Shown: one piece after another, positions 46,104 to 56,300 of the stretch
How positions within the stretch are numbered: the first letter of the stretch is position 1
Layout of the letters: the number at the start of each line of letters is the position of its first letter
Assembly (NCBI RefSeq): GCF_030518795.1
Contig: NZ_CP130427.1
Coordinates: 6,944,001 to 7,008,000, forward strand
Length of the DNA: 64,000 nucleotides
Direction: 5' to 3'
Origin: Micromonospora sp. NBRC 110009
Lineage (GTDB): Bacteria > Actinomycetota > Actinomycetes > Mycobacteriales > Micromonosporaceae
Made by a program: the position numbers and the translations under genes
Notes under the pieces: generated by a model
Told to the model about the DNA's origin: nothing
What the model saw: only the letters and a program-made list of their open reading frames with translations
The model's database searches: none

Positions 46104-47075
46104 TCAGCGCTGCCAGACGCGGACGTAGTCGACCCGGAAGTCGGCCGGGAAGCGGGTGGCCGCGTCGGGGGTGCCGAGCCAGCCGCCCACCTGGAAGTTC
46201 AGCCGCAGGTTGTAGGGCTTGTCGAAGGCCTCGTCGAACCACGGCGTGGTGGCCCGGTCCCGCTGCCAGACCTGCCGGCCGTCGATGAACCAGCGGATCA
46301 GCCCGGGCTCCCACTCGGTCGTGTAGGTGTGGAAGCCGTCGCCGGGGTGGCCGGCCGGGAACTCCCAGCGCTGGTCCTGCTTGACGGGCGTGTAGTCGTA
46401 GAAGATGGCCTGGGTGGCGGCCCGGCGGTGGTCCGCCCCGCCGGGCAGCTCGACGACGTCGATCTCGCCGTTGCCGCCGTCGTCGGGCCGGAGCCAGAAC
46501 GCCGGCCACAGCCCCTGCGAGTCGCCCGGCCCGTTCGGCGGCTGGGCCCGCACCTCGAAGCGGCCGTACCGGAACGAGGCCCGGCCGATGGTGTCCAGGT
46601 AGCTCTCGGTGTACTGCCGCAGCTGCGCGCCGCACACGGTGACCGTCCGCTGTGCCCGCAGGGTCAGCACGCCGCCGGAGACGACGAGGTTCTCCGGGTC
46701 GTCGACGTTGCACCCGAGGTCCACGTCGCGGCCCTCGTCGTGCCGCACGTTCCACCGGGACCGGTCGACCGCCGTGCCGTCGAACTCGTCCGCCCAGACC
46801 AGCCGCCAGCCCGGCACCCGGGCGCCCGGGCGGTCGGTCGGCAGCGGCGCGGGCGGGGCGGTGGTGGGCGGGACGGTGGTCGGCGGGCCGGTGCCGGGCG
46901 GCCGGGCGGCGATCGACGCGACCCCGGCGGCGGGCCGCGTCGGTTTGGCGGCGGGCCGGGGCAGCGCCACCGCCGCGAGGGCGGCGACCAGGCCGGCGCC
47001 GAGGACGCCGAGCAGCACGACCCGGCGACCTGCCAGCGTGGCCGGATGGTCCTGCGGGGGCGGGTGGCCGGTCAA
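46104..47075 (-). CDS. GH16 family glycoside hydrolase, membrane-anchored or secreted
   Basis: This is a 323-residue protein with an N-terminal hydrophobic anchor (about 17-39), a Pro/Thr-rich linker (about 40-85) and a GH16 beta-jelly-roll domain (about 88-323). The catalytic motif GEIDVVELPG contains nucleophile E204, D206 and acid/base E209. LWPAFWLRP and FHTYTTEWEPGLIRWFIDG are typical of laminarinase-like members. It should cleave beta-1,3- or beta-1,4-linked glucans or galactans outside the cell and may trim or release the polymer made by this locus. The start is TTG 47075, with AGGGAG seven bases upstream. An ATG in the same frame is not available. Confidence 0.85.
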   Translation of the reverse strand: MTGHPPPQDHPATLAGRRVVLLGVLGAGLVAALAAVALPRPAAKPTRPAAGVASIAARPPGTGPPTTVPPTTAPPAPLPTDRPGARVPGWRLVWADEFDGTAVDRSRWNVRHDEGRDVDLGCNVDDPENLVVSGGVLTLRAQRTVTVCGAQLRQYTESYLDTIGRASFRYGRFEVRAQPPNGPGDSQGLWPAFWLRPDDGGNGEIDVVELPGGADHRRAATQAIFYDYTPVKQDQRWEFPAGHPGDGFHTYTTEWEPGLIRWFIDGRQVWQRDRATTPWFDEAFDKPYNLRLNFQVGGWLGTPDAATRFPADFRVDYVRVWQR

Positions 47076-47158
47076 CGGAACGCTCCCTGTTGTCGGCGAC
47101 GCTTCCGGCAGCAGCGTAACGACCGCTCCACCACCTGGGCCGGTCGGCGTCGACCGGG

Positions 47159-47968
47159 TCAGCGGCGCGCCGCGGCCAGCGCCGCGCGCATCGCGTCGAC
47201 CGGCGCGGGCACGCCGGTGAACTGCGCGAACTGGCCGCCCGCCTGGGCCAGCAGCAGGTCCAGCCCGGACACCACGCGGCAGCCGGCGGCGAGCGCCGCC
47301 GCGGCGAGCGGGGTGGGCCAGGGATCGTAGAGCGCGTCGAAGAAGACGGACTCCGGCCGCCAGTCGAAGTGCCCGGCGAGCGGGTCGGCCACCCCCTTCG
47401 GCACGGCGGAGATCACGAGGTCGGCGCGGGCGTGTGCCGGCGCGCCGTCCCAGTCGGCGCCGGCGAGCGGCACACCGACCGCGCGGGCCACCGGGCGCAG
47501 CTCGTCGACCGCCTCCGGCCGCCGGGCCACCACCGTCACGTCGGCCGCGCCGATCCGGGCCGCCGCCGCGATCGCCGCCCGGGCGGTGCCGCCCGCGCCG
47601 AGCACGGTCACCGTGGCGCCGGCCGCGCAGCCGATGGCGGTGAGCACGTCGACCATGCCGGTGACGTCGGTGTTGTCGGCGTACCAGGTGCCGTCGGGCC
47701 GGCGTACCAGGGTGTTGGCCGCACCGACCGCGGCGGCGACCGGCGAGACCTCGCCGGCCACCGCGAGCGCGGCCTCCTTGCCCGGCATGGTCACCGACAG
47801 CCCGGCCCACTCCGGGCCGAGGCCCGCGACCAGGCCGGCCAGTTCGTCGGCCGCGCACTCGATCCGGGTGTACGACCAGCCGGTCAGGCCGACCGCCGCG
47901 TACCCGGCCTCGTGCAGCACCGGGGAGAGCGAATGAGCGATCGGCTTGCCGACGACGGCGGCCCTCAC
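47159..47968 (-). CDS. aroE: Shikimate dehydrogenase
   Basis: This NADPH-dependent enzyme reduces 3-dehydroshikimate. The 269-residue protein has VVGKPIAHSLSPVLHEAG (shikimate binding), the catalytic lysine in SVTMPGKEAAL, NTDVTGMVDVL, and the dinucleotide loop VTVLGAGGTARAAI. The GTG at 47968 overlaps the mltG stop as GTGA. It is followed, in the direction of reading, by GH16 and the glycan genes, whereas aroC would be expected next. The operon is otherwise conserved. Confidence 0.94.
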   Translation of the reverse strand: MRAAVVGKPIAHSLSPVLHEAGYAAVGLTGWSYTRIECAADELAGLVAGLGPEWAGLSVTMPGKEAALAVAGEVSPVAAAVGAANTLVRRPDGTWYADNTDVTGMVDVLTAIGCAAGATVTVLGAGGTARAAIAAAARIGAADVTVVARRPEAVDELRPVARAVGVPLAGADWDGAPAHARADLVISAVPKGVADPLAGHFDWRPESVFFDALYDPWPTPLAAAALAAGCRVVSGLDLLLAQAGGQFAQFTGVPAPVDAMRAALAAARR

Positions 47969-49182
47969 GCGCAGTTGCTTCCCGTCAGCACCTTGTTGTT
48001 GCACATGGTCCGGATCAGGTTCCGGTATTCGGCGTCGTTGGAGCCGTAGCCCATCGTGCCCTTCTTGTCGATGGTCATGAAGTAGATCCAGTCGCCCACC
48101 GGCGGATTCAGCGCGCCCTTGAGCGCCGCCTCGCCCGGATTGCTGATCGGAGTGATCGTCAGGCCGTCCACGCCATGGGTACGGTACGGATTCTTCGGGT
48201 CTCTGAGCTCCGACTGCTTGAGGACGTCGGAGTCCTTCGGGTCCTTGCCCTGCAGCCGCAGCCAGTAGTTGATCGCACTGTCGATCTCCAGGCACTTGCA
48301 GTGGTACTTGTCGGTGTAGACCCGGTTGTAGATCACCCGGGCCACCTTCGGCATGTCCACCTCGTTCACCGACTCGGCCTGGGCGATGGAGGCGGTGATC
48401 AGCGCCTCGTACGGCGAGATCTTCCGCTCCTTCTGCGCCCGGTTGACGAAGTCGAGCTGCTGGGTGACCCGGAGGAACTCGTCCACCATCATCGACAGGA
48501 TCTGCGCGGCGGTGGCCTTCGGCGGGATCTCGTAGGTCGACGGGTAGAGGAAGCCCTCGATGCTCTTCGGGCCCTTCTTGCCGTCCTGCCGGTTGAACCA
48601 GAAGGCCGGCACGCCCAGCTTGACCGGATCCTTCGCGGCCGCCTTGAACTCCGCGACCGGGATCTTGGTCTGCTTGGAGAGGATGTCGTAGATCACCAGG
48701 CTCATGGCGCCCTCGGGGATGGTCACCCCGTTGACCACCCGGCTCTTCGGGTCCAGCAGCAGGACGACCGCGTCGGCGGCCTTCATCTGCTTGTGCACCT
48801 TGTACCGGCCGACCTGGATGTTCTTGCTGCGCGAGTTCGCGTCGGCGGCCTCGATGAAGGCCTTTGTGCTCTTCACCACACCGGCGTCGTAGAGGCTGTT
48901 CCCGATGTCGGTGAGGGTGTCCCCCGCCTTCACCTCGACCAGCACCTCACCCGAGCCGGGCCCGTCGTAGTCGGGGGTGACGAAGTGGTTGCGGATCCGG
49001 TCGAAGCCGATGTACGCACCGCCGCCGATCCCGCCCAGCAGCACGAGGGCCATCAGGAGGGCGAAGATGGTCTTGCCCCGACCGCCCGACTTGCCGTTGC
49101 GCTTGCGTACCGCGCCGCGCCGGTGCCGGCCCTTCTCCCCCCTTTCCGACTCGTCGAACACCAGGTCCAGATCGTCGATCAT
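47965..49182 (-). CDS. mltG: Endolytic murein transglycosylase MltG (YceG-like)
   Basis: This is a 405-residue protein with a basic cytoplasmic N-terminus, one transmembrane helix (about 38-60) and an extracytoplasmic YceG domain containing a LysM-like segment (VEVKAGDTLTDIGNSLYDAG). The IEGFLYPSTYE and ALITASIAQAES motifs carry the catalytic glutamate (E270). It cleaves nascent glycan strands and is thought to set peptidoglycan chain length. The ATG overlaps the ruvX stop as ATGA, and the gene is coupled to aroE. The ruvX-mltG-aroE order is standard for actinobacteria. Confidence 0.93.
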   Translation of the reverse strand: MIDDLDLVFDESERGEKGRHRRGAVRKRNGKSGGRGKTIFALLMALVLLGGIGGGAYIGFDRIRNHFVTPDYDGPGSGEVLVEVKAGDTLTDIGNSLYDAGVVKSTKAFIEAADANSRSKNIQVGRYKVHKQMKAADAVVLLLDPKSRVVNGVTIPEGAMSLVIYDILSKQTKIPVAEFKAAAKDPVKLGVPAFWFNRQDGKKGPKSIEGFLYPSTYEIPPKATAAQILSMMVDEFLRVTQQLDFVNRAQKERKISPYEALITASIAQAESVNEVDMPKVARVIYNRVYTDKYHCKCLEIDSAINYWLRLQGKDPKDSDVLKQSELRDPKNPYRTHGVDGLTITPISNPGEAALKGALNPPVGDWIYFMTIDKKGTMGYGSNDAEYRNLIRTMCNNKVLTGSNCA

Positions 49183-49640
49183 TGCGTCCGCCTCCGCTGT
49201 GCGTCCAGCCAGCTCTGCAGAATCTCCACCGCGGCGGCCTGGTCGACCACCGCTCGTTGGCGCTTTCCCCGGACGCCCCGTTCGGCCAGCCTACGACTCG
49301 CGACCACGGTCGACATCCTCTCGTCCGTCAGCGTCACCGGAATCGACCCCATTACATCGGCCAACCGGGCAGCGTACGCCGAGACGTTCAGCGCGGCCGG
49401 GCCGTGCTTTCCGGCGAGATTGACCGGCAGGCCGACCACCACCTCCACCGCCTCGTGCTCGGCGGCCAGCCGGACCAGCTCGGCCATGTCGCTGGGCACC
49501 GCGTCCGGCGCCGCGGTCAGATCGCGGGCGAGGGTGACCAGCGGGGTGGCCAGGATGCCGTGCGGATCGGACCGCGCCACCCCGACCCGGACCTGCCCGA
49601 CATCGACCCCGAGACGCACCCCGCGGGACGGTTCAGCCAT
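49179..49640 (-). CDS. ruvX: Holliday junction resolvase-like protein RuvX (YqgF)
   Basis: This is a 153-residue RNase H-like fold protein with GVDVGQVRVGVARSD (first catalytic aspartate), VVVGLPVNLAGKHG, the TLTDERMSTV acidic site and VDQAAAVEILQSWLD at the end. The family is linked to 16S rRNA 5'-end processing and to proposed resolvase activity. The ATG has GGAGGGGAGG upstream. It follows alaS on the same strand, but the hairpin at 49668-49697 lies between them. Confidence 0.92.
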   Translation of the reverse strand: MAEPSRGVRLGVDVGQVRVGVARSDPHGILATPLVTLARDLTAAPDAVPSDMAELVRLAAEHEAVEVVVGLPVNLAGKHGPAALNVSAYAARLADVMGSIPVTLTDERMSTVVASRRLAERGVRGKRQRAVVDQAAAVEILQSWLDAQRRRTQ

Positions 49641-49667
49641 CTACCGGACACCTCCCCTCCGGTACGG

Positions 49668-49697
49668 GCCAGGGCGGACCGGATGGTCCGCCCTGGC
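49668..49697 (-). terminator. Hairpin between alaS and ruvX
   Basis: A perfect 13-bp stem (GCCAGGGCGGACC and its complement) with a 4-base GGAT loop starts 18 bases past the alaS stop and just upstream of the ruvX ribosome binding site. It probably reduces read-through from alaS into the ruvX-mltG-aroE unit. Confidence 0.75.
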
Positions 49698-49715
49698 GTC
49701 GATCGGTAACCTCCA

Positions 49716-52394
49716 TCACGCGTCGGCGATGGCCTTCTCCACGGTGGCCAGCAGGTTCGGCGCCTCCGCGGCCGGCAGGCCGCCGCCCTGGGCCAGGTCG
49801 TCGCTGCCGCCGCCGCGGCCGGAGAAGGCGGCCTTCACCAGGTCCTTCGCGGCCAGGCCCCGGCCCCGGGCGGCCTGGTTGACGGCCACCACGAGGGAGG
49901 CCTTGCCGCCCGACCGGGCGGCCACGGCGACCACCGCCGGCCGGGCCGGGTCGATCCGGCCCCGGATCTCCTGGGCCAGGGTCCGCACGTCGTTGCCGGC
50001 CGCGCCCTCGGGCGCCTCGGTGCCGACGTACGCGACCCCGCGCACGTCCTTGGCCTGCGCCGCGAGGGTCGCCGCGCCGCCCAGCACCAGCTGCGCGCGG
50101 AGCTTCTCCAGCTCCTTCTCGGCGTCGCGGAGCTGGGTCACCGTCTGCTCCACCCGGTCGGCGACCTGCTCGCCGGGGACCCGGAACAGCTCGGCCAGCC
50201 GGGAGACCAGCAGGTGCTCCCGGGCCAGGAAGCCGAACGCGTCCATGCCGACCAGGGCCTCGATCCGGCGGACGCCGGAACCGACCGACGCCTCGGAGAG
50301 GATCTTGACCAGGCCGAGCTGGGCCGAGCGGGCCACGTGCGTGCCGCCGCACAGCTCGCGGGCGTAGTCGCCGACCTCGACGACCCGGACCCGCTCGCCG
50401 TACTTCTCGCCGAAGAGCGCCATCGCGCCGATCCGGCGGGCCTCCTCCTGGCTGGTGATGAAGGCGTGCACCTCCAGGTCGGCCAGGAGCACCTCGTTGA
50501 CCTGCTGCTCGACGTCGTGCAGCACGCTCGGCGCCACCCCGGTCGGAGTGTTGAAGTCGAACCGCAGCCGGCCCGGCGCGTTCAGCGAACCCGCCTGGGT
50601 CGCCGACTCGCCGAGGAAGTTGCGCATCGTCTGGTGCACCAGGTGCGTCGCCGTGTGCGAGCGGGAGATCGCCCGGCGCCGCGACACGTCGATCTCGGCG
50701 TACCCGGTCTCTCCGGCGCGCACCTCGCCGCGGACCACCTTGGCCCGGTGCACGACCAGGCCGGGCACCGGCTGCTGCACGTCGAAGACCTCGAGCTGGC
50801 CGCCGCCCACCGTGATCAGACCCTGGTCGGGCTGCTGGCCACCGCCCTCGGCGTAGAACGGCGTGCTGTCCAGCACCAGCTCGACGGTGTCCCCCTCCAC
50901 CGCCGCGGCCACCTGCGCGCCGCCGGCGAGCAGGGCCCGCACCCGGGACTCCCGGTTCAGCTCGGTGTAGCCGGTGAACTCCACCGGCCCGCCGGCGTCC
51001 AGCGCCGACCGGTACGCCGACACGTCGGTGTGGCCGGTCTTGCGCGCCTGGGCGTCCGCCTTGGCCCGGCTGCGCTGGTCGGCCATCAGCCGGCGGAAGC
51101 CCTCGGCGTCGACCTGCAGGCCCTGCTCGGCCGCGATCTCCAGGGTCAGGTCGATCGGGAAGCCGTACGTGTCGTGCAGCTGGAACGCCTTGTCGCCGGG
51201 GATCGACGACTTCCCCGCCGACTTGGTCTCGGCGATCGCGGTGTCCAGGATCGTGGTGCCGGCGCGCAGCGTGGCGAGGAAGGCGTCCTCCTCGGCGTAC
51301 GCGTACTGGGAGATGCGGCCGAAGTCCTCGGCCAGCTCCGGGTACGACGGGGCCATGCAGTCGCGGGCCACCGGCAGCAGCTCGGGCAGCGCCCGGTCCT
51401 GGTAGCCGAGGAGGCGCACGGCGCGGATGGCCCGGCGCATGATCCGGCGCAGCACGTAGCCGCGGCCCTCGTTCGACGGGGTCACCCCGTCGCCGATCAG
51501 CATCAGGGCGGTCCGCACGTGGTCGGCGATCACCCGCAGCCGCACGTCGTCCGGGTGCGACTCGCTGGCCACGTGGCCGGAGTGCGCGCCGTAGCGCTTG
51601 CCGGTCAGCTCGGCGGCCTTGTCCAGGATCGGCCGGACCTCGTCGATCTCGTAGAGGTTGTCGACGCCCTGGAGGATGGAGGCCATCCGCTCCAGGCCCA
51701 TACCCGTGTCGATGTTCTTCGCCGGCAGCTCGCCGAGGATCGGGTAATCCTCCTTGCCGGTGCCGGGCCCTCGCTCGAACTGCATGAAGACGAGGTTCCA
51801 GAACTCCAGGTAGCGATCCTCGTCGACCTCGGGGCCGCCCTCGCGGCCGTACTCGGGGCCGCGGTCGTAGAACAGCTCGGAGCAGGGGCCGCACGGGCCG
51901 GGGATGCCCATCGACCAGAAGTTGTCGGCCTTGCCCCGGCGGACGATCCGCTCGGCGGGCACGCCGACCGAACGCCAGATCTGGTACGCCTCGTCGTCGT
52001 CCAGGTAGACCGTCGGCCAGATCCGCTCCGGGTCCAGCCCGAAGCCGCCCGCGTCGACCGGCTTGGTGACCAGGTCCCAGGCCAGCGGGATGGCACCGTC
52101 CTTGAAGTAGTCGCCGAAGGAGAAGTTGCCGTTCATCTGGAAGAACGTGCCGTGCCGGCTGGTCTTACCGACCTCGTCGATGTCCGGCGTCCGGATGCAC
52201 TTCTGCACGCTGACCGCGCGCCGGTACGGCGGGGTCTGCTGGCCCAGGAAGTAGGGGACGAACTGCACCATGCCGGCGTTGACGAACAGCAGGTTCGGGT
52301 CGCTGATGGCGGGCAACGGAGCGGACGGCACCACGGCGTGGCCGTTGGCCTCGAAGTGGGCGAGGTACCGCCGCTTGATCTCCGCCGTCTTCAT
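49716..52394 (-). CDS. alaS: Alanyl-tRNA synthetase
   Basis: This enzyme charges tRNA-Ala. The 892-residue protein has a class II catalytic core (FFQMNGNFSFGDYFKDGAI motif, LVFMQFERG, GMGLERMAS), a helical tRNA-recognition part (HDTYGFPIDLTLEIAAEQG), the editing domain with zinc residues in SRSHTATHLVHQTMRNFLG and LCGGTHVARS, and a C-terminal glycine-rich domain. The ATG at 52394 has GGAGGAG upstream and overlaps the stop of the preceding small gene as ATGA. The length is normal. Confidence 0.96.
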   Translation of the reverse strand: MKTAEIKRRYLAHFEANGHAVVPSAPLPAISDPNLLFVNAGMVQFVPYFLGQQTPPYRRAVSVQKCIRTPDIDEVGKTSRHGTFFQMNGNFSFGDYFKDGAIPLAWDLVTKPVDAGGFGLDPERIWPTVYLDDDEAYQIWRSVGVPAERIVRRGKADNFWSMGIPGPCGPCSELFYDRGPEYGREGGPEVDEDRYLEFWNLVFMQFERGPGTGKEDYPILGELPAKNIDTGMGLERMASILQGVDNLYEIDEVRPILDKAAELTGKRYGAHSGHVASESHPDDVRLRVIADHVRTALMLIGDGVTPSNEGRGYVLRRIMRRAIRAVRLLGYQDRALPELLPVARDCMAPSYPELAEDFGRISQYAYAEEDAFLATLRAGTTILDTAIAETKSAGKSSIPGDKAFQLHDTYGFPIDLTLEIAAEQGLQVDAEGFRRLMADQRSRAKADAQARKTGHTDVSAYRSALDAGGPVEFTGYTELNRESRVRALLAGGAQVAAAVEGDTVELVLDSTPFYAEGGGQQPDQGLITVGGGQLEVFDVQQPVPGLVVHRAKVVRGEVRAGETGYAEIDVSRRRAISRSHTATHLVHQTMRNFLGESATQAGSLNAPGRLRFDFNTPTGVAPSVLHDVEQQVNEVLLADLEVHAFITSQEEARRIGAMALFGEKYGERVRVVEVGDYARELCGGTHVARSAQLGLVKILSEASVGSGVRRIEALVGMDAFGFLAREHLLVSRLAELFRVPGEQVADRVEQTVTQLRDAEKELEKLRAQLVLGGAATLAAQAKDVRGVAYVGTEAPEGAAGNDVRTLAQEIRGRIDPARPAVVAVAARSGGKASLVVAVNQAARGRGLAAKDLVKAAFSGRGGGSDDLAQGGGLPAAEAPNLLATVEKAIADA

Positions 52395-52696
52395 CGCTGG
52401 TGCTCCTCCGGGAAAATCTCTCGGTCGCCGATGCGCGGGTCCTCCCGCAGCTCGGCGAACTGGTCGTCGTACGCCTCGCCGCGGGCGAAGGCCTCGTGGA
52501 TCTCCTGCTCACGCTCGGCCATGCCGGCCCGGACGTCGTCCACGAAGCCCCGGACCGACTCGACGAGACCGCCCGCGGACTCGGACAGGCCGCTCGCGAT
52601 GCCCGCCGGCGTGTACGCCTGCGCGGTGCGGGTGGCCTTGCGCACCACCAGCACACCCACGGCCAGCCCGATGCCCAGCCAGAACAACCGCCTCAT
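52391..52696 (-). CDS. Small membrane protein upstream of alaS (hypothetical)
   Basis: This is a 101-residue protein with an N-terminal hydrophobic helix (about 4-19, LFWLGIGLAVGVLVV) and a charged, probably helical tail (VRGFVDDVRAGMAEREQEIHEAF). A DUF6167-like protein occupies this position in related actinobacteria. Its function is unknown. The ATG at 52696 overlaps the DUF948-type gene region by position only, with 25 bases between them. The stop overlaps the alaS start as ATGA, so the two are coupled. Confidence 0.75.
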   Translation of the reverse strand: MRRLFWLGIGLAVGVLVVRKATRTAQAYTPAGIASGLSESAGGLVESVRGFVDDVRAGMAEREQEIHEAFARGEAYDDQFAELREDPRIGDREIFPEEHQR

Positions 52697-52721
52697 GTCC
52701 GCATCCTTCCGCTCGGCCGGG

Positions 52722-53183
52722 TCACCGGTTGGTGCGCTTCGCAGCGCGGCGCCGCTGCTTGATGATGTCGCGAGCCTCGCGCTCGTCCTCCGCGTGCCGG
52801 CGGGCGGCCGCGGCCTTGCGCACGCCGTAGCCGAAGGCGGCCACCTTCACCAGCGGGTTCGCCGCGGCGGCGGAGACCACGGCGGCGAGGTTCGCCACGT
52901 TGGCGGTCACGTTCTGCGCGTGGGTGGTCATGGTGTCCACCTTGGCGAGCTGGAGGTTGACCCCGTCGAGGGAGGTCTGCACCTGCTCCAGGGCGGTGTT
53001 GACGTTCTTCACCGTGGTGTTGACGTCACCGAGCAGGGGGGTGGTGCGGTCGTTGAGGTCGTTGATCATGCGGGTGGCGGCGTCCACGGTGTGCCGCAGC
53101 CGCAGGATGGGCAGCGTCAGGATCAACACGAGCATCGCGAACGCGATCGCCGCGATCAGCGCCGCGACCTCTCCATAACTCAC
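52722..53183 (-). CDS. DUF948-type membrane-anchored coiled-coil protein
   Basis: This is a 153-residue protein with an N-terminal transmembrane helix (about 5-27) followed by a long polar helical region (VDAATRMINDLNDRT, VNTALEQVQTSLDGV) that suggests a coiled coil, and a basic tail (RRRAAKRTNR). It matches the DUF948 family, which lies near alaS in many Gram-positive genomes. The role is unknown, possibly envelope or division related. The GTG at 53183 has GAGGAGG upstream. Confidence 0.8.
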   Translation of the reverse strand: MSYGEVAALIAAIAFAMLVLILTLPILRLRHTVDAATRMINDLNDRTTPLLGDVNTTVKNVNTALEQVQTSLDGVNLQLAKVDTMTTHAQNVTANVANLAAVVSAAAANPLVKVAAFGYGVRKAAAARRHAEDEREARDIIKQRRRAAKRTNR

Positions 53184-53332
53184 GCCTGTCCTCCTCGAGC
53201 AGTGTCCCGGGACCCGACGCCCCGGAAACGCGCGACCGTCCTACCCACTTCGCCCCACGCCGACTCGTCGGGGTCAACGGGCGCACGCGGGCCCGCCAGC
53301 CCCAGACCCTACCGTCCGTGATGGAAGGCGGC

Positions 53333-56300
53333 TCACGACGGTGAGCGTGTCAGCTCGCCGAGCGGATCGTCGGTGAGGGTCGGGTACGGGTCCTCACCGG
53401 TGAGTGACGGGTCGGTGCTCGGCTGCGGCCCGGTCCGCTCGTCGTCGATCGCGTTGCGAACCTTCACCGACACCAACGACCCGGTGCACTTTCCCGCAGC
53501 GGGCGAGGGCGCCGGAGAAGGCGCCGGTTCCCCGTCCACCGGCGGCGGCACGCAGGTGGGATCGCGTACCCACAGGTCCAGGGTGAGCTCGTCCCGGCGC
53601 CAGCAGGTGTAGCTGCCCTTGACCGGCTGCTCCGGGCAGCGGCTCACCTTCCACCGCCGCCAGCCGTCGCGGGTCAGCGCCTGCTGGTAGACCTGGGCGG
53701 TCTCCTTCCACGCCTGCTGGGACTCCACGGTCCGCTCCCGCAGCCGGCAGTCCTCCAGGCACCAGCGGCTGCCGCTGACATTGTCGACGGTCTTCGCCGC
53801 GGCCCAGGAGGGCACGGCGAGCTGGTCGAGGGTGTCGAAGACCGGGTCACGGCTCAGCGTGCGCAGCCCGAAGTAGAGCGGGACCGCGCCGAGGAGCACC
53901 AGGCTGACCAGGGCGAGGATGCCCATCCGCAACCGTCGCCGCTGGCGCATCTGGCGCCGCAGCTCGGAGCGGGCGCCCCGCAGGCCGCCAGCCGGCGTCG
54001 CCGCCCCGTCGTCCGCGGGCTCGGCCTCGGCCCGCCGCAGCGCCGGCCCGGGTCCGTCGGCCGGTCCCGGTCGCGGCCCGGCCGGCTCCATCGACGGCAC
54101 CACCGCAGCCGCCCGGGCCACCGCCGGCCCGCCGGGCCCCGCCGGGGGTACGGCCCCCGGCCCGCCCGGACCGGGCCGGTTCGGCTCCGGCGCGTGCGGG
54201 GTCGCCCGTCCGGCCGGCCGCTCGTCAGGCCCGCCGGGGCGGGTCACGGCGGCGGCCGCCCGGGCCACCCCCGGTCCACCCGTGCCGGCCCGCGGACCCG
54301 GCTCGCCGCCGGGCTGACCGGAGCGCCCCTCGGTGCCGGGCGTCCGCCCGGGACCGTCCGGGCCGGGTCGGGCCGCTCCCCGAGCCGGCGCGGCGCCGCG
54401 CGGGTCACCGCCGGCCGGCCCCGAACGACCGGAGGGCGTGGGGGCCGGTCCGGGCCGGCCGGCCGGCAGGCCGCCGGTGCGGGCGGGATCGCCGCCGGAC
54501 GGCAGGCCGCCCGTACGGTCCACGTCGGGACCGGCGATCCGACCGGTCGCGGCGGATCCGGCGGGTCGGCCGGTCGGACCGGGACGCGCGGCGCCCCGGG
54601 CGGAGCCGGACGGGTCGGGCGGCATCGGCGGCCCGGCGGGCGCGCCGGCCCGTCCGGACGGGGCCCGGTCGGGGTCGGCCGGCGTGCCGCGGCGGCCGGT
54701 GGTCGGCTCCCCCACCGGGGAACCGGTGGGCCGTCCGATCACCGGCATGGCGGGATCGGTGTGCGTCGTGCGCCCGGCCTGCCGGAGCCAGTCCGCCGGC
54801 CGCTCGGGACGCTGCGGCCGCGGCTCGTCGGTTTCCTCCCGGCCCGCCCGACGCGGTCCCGGGGCGGCCGCCGCGGCCGACCGACGTCCGTCCGACGGCT
54901 CCGGGGCGGCCCGGCGACCGGCCGGCTCCTCGCCCGCCGCGCGCCGACCGGCCCGGGTCGCCGGGTCCTCGGCAGCGGCCCGCCGACCTGCGGGCGGCAG
55001 GGTTTCATCCGGTGAACGCCCCCGGCCGGCCGGCGTCGCCGGACCGTCGGGCGCCACCCGCCGACCGGTACGCGTCGCCGGATCCTCGGCGGCCGCGCGT
55101 CGACCGGTACGGGTCGTGGGGTCCTCGGGAGCGCCCGGGCGACCGGGCATCGCCGGGCCGTCGGGCGTGGCCCGGCGACCGGCCGGGGCGTCGGGCGCGG
55201 CGCGCCGACCGGTGGACGTCGCCGGACCGTCGGCCGGGACGCCCGGCACCGGCGGGGCGTTCCCGCTGTGCGGCACCACCACGGGCTGGTCGGGTTCGTC
55301 GGCACGACGGCGACCGCCCGCGCGGCCACCGACCGGACCGTCCACCCGGGACCCGCCCGCCGCGGCCGGGTCGGGCTGGGCCCGGCGGCGCCGGGGCTCG
55401 GGGTCATCCGGGCGGGCAACCCCGGTCACCGGGTCGCCGACGGGGTAGCCGGGGCCGGGGGTCGCGGCGCGCGCCGAGGGCACCCCGGCGCGACCCGTCC
55501 CAGGCTCGGCCGCCCGCCGACCATTGCCGGAGACCGGACGGACACCCGGGTCGGCATCGTCGGGAAGCGAGCGCCGACCGGCGCCGGAGACCGGACGGAC
55601 CCCGGCTTCGACGCCGTCGGGAACCGAGCGCCGACCGGCGCCGGAGACGGGCCGGGCGGCCGGGTCGCCGCCGCCCGGCTGCGGGCCGGAGGCCGGGCCG
55701 TCGGGGCCGTCGGATCCGTGGCGACCACGTGGCGAGGGCGGGACCGCGACGCGCGGGCCGGGCGGGGGCACGTTCGGGCCGGGCGGTGGCCAGCCGGCGC
55801 CCGAGCCCTGGCCGGGCCGCTCGGGACCACCACGACCGCGGTCCGGGTTCGGTGGCGCGGCCCTCCCGGCGCGGTCCGGGCCGGACCCGGGCGGCGGGCC
55901 GCCACGGCCGGGATCCGGGGCGGGACCGGCGGGCGGCAGCGGGGCGCCTCGACCCACGCCGGGGCCGGCGGGCGGTGCCACCCGGCCGGGCTGACCGGCC
56001 GGGCCGCTCATCCGGCCGGCGGCCGGCGAAGCGGGCGGGTGCTGGTTGGTCGGCCCGTCCCCGGTGCGCCGGGGCGGCTCGGCGGGGTGCCGGCCAGGCT
56101 CGGCCGGGCCGGGCCGGGGACCGTCGGCCGGGCGGCGCCGGGCGGCGGCCGGCTCGGGACCGCCGGGGCGTACCGGAGGCGTGGCCGGTCCGGTGTCCGC
56201 CGGCCCGCGACGGACCGGTGACCCGTCCGGGCCCGGCCGGCCGGCGGCCGGGGGCGGCACCGCACCGGGGCGGGCGCCGCGCGGCGGCTCGGGCGTGGGC

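Noticed and set aside
33787..47158. Prophage or integrative element carrying the glycan genes
   Set aside because: No integrase, transposase, attachment-site duplication or tRNA boundary was found; base composition is like the flanks.
50214..53321. A 1,000-codon plus-strand open frame opposite alaS
   Set aside because: It is a composition artefact; alaS and the two small downstream genes account for the region.
54300..55700. Apparent tandem DNA repeats
   Set aside because: They are the coding repeats of the proline-rich protein, in frame and degenerate; there is no CRISPR-like constant repeat and spacer pattern.
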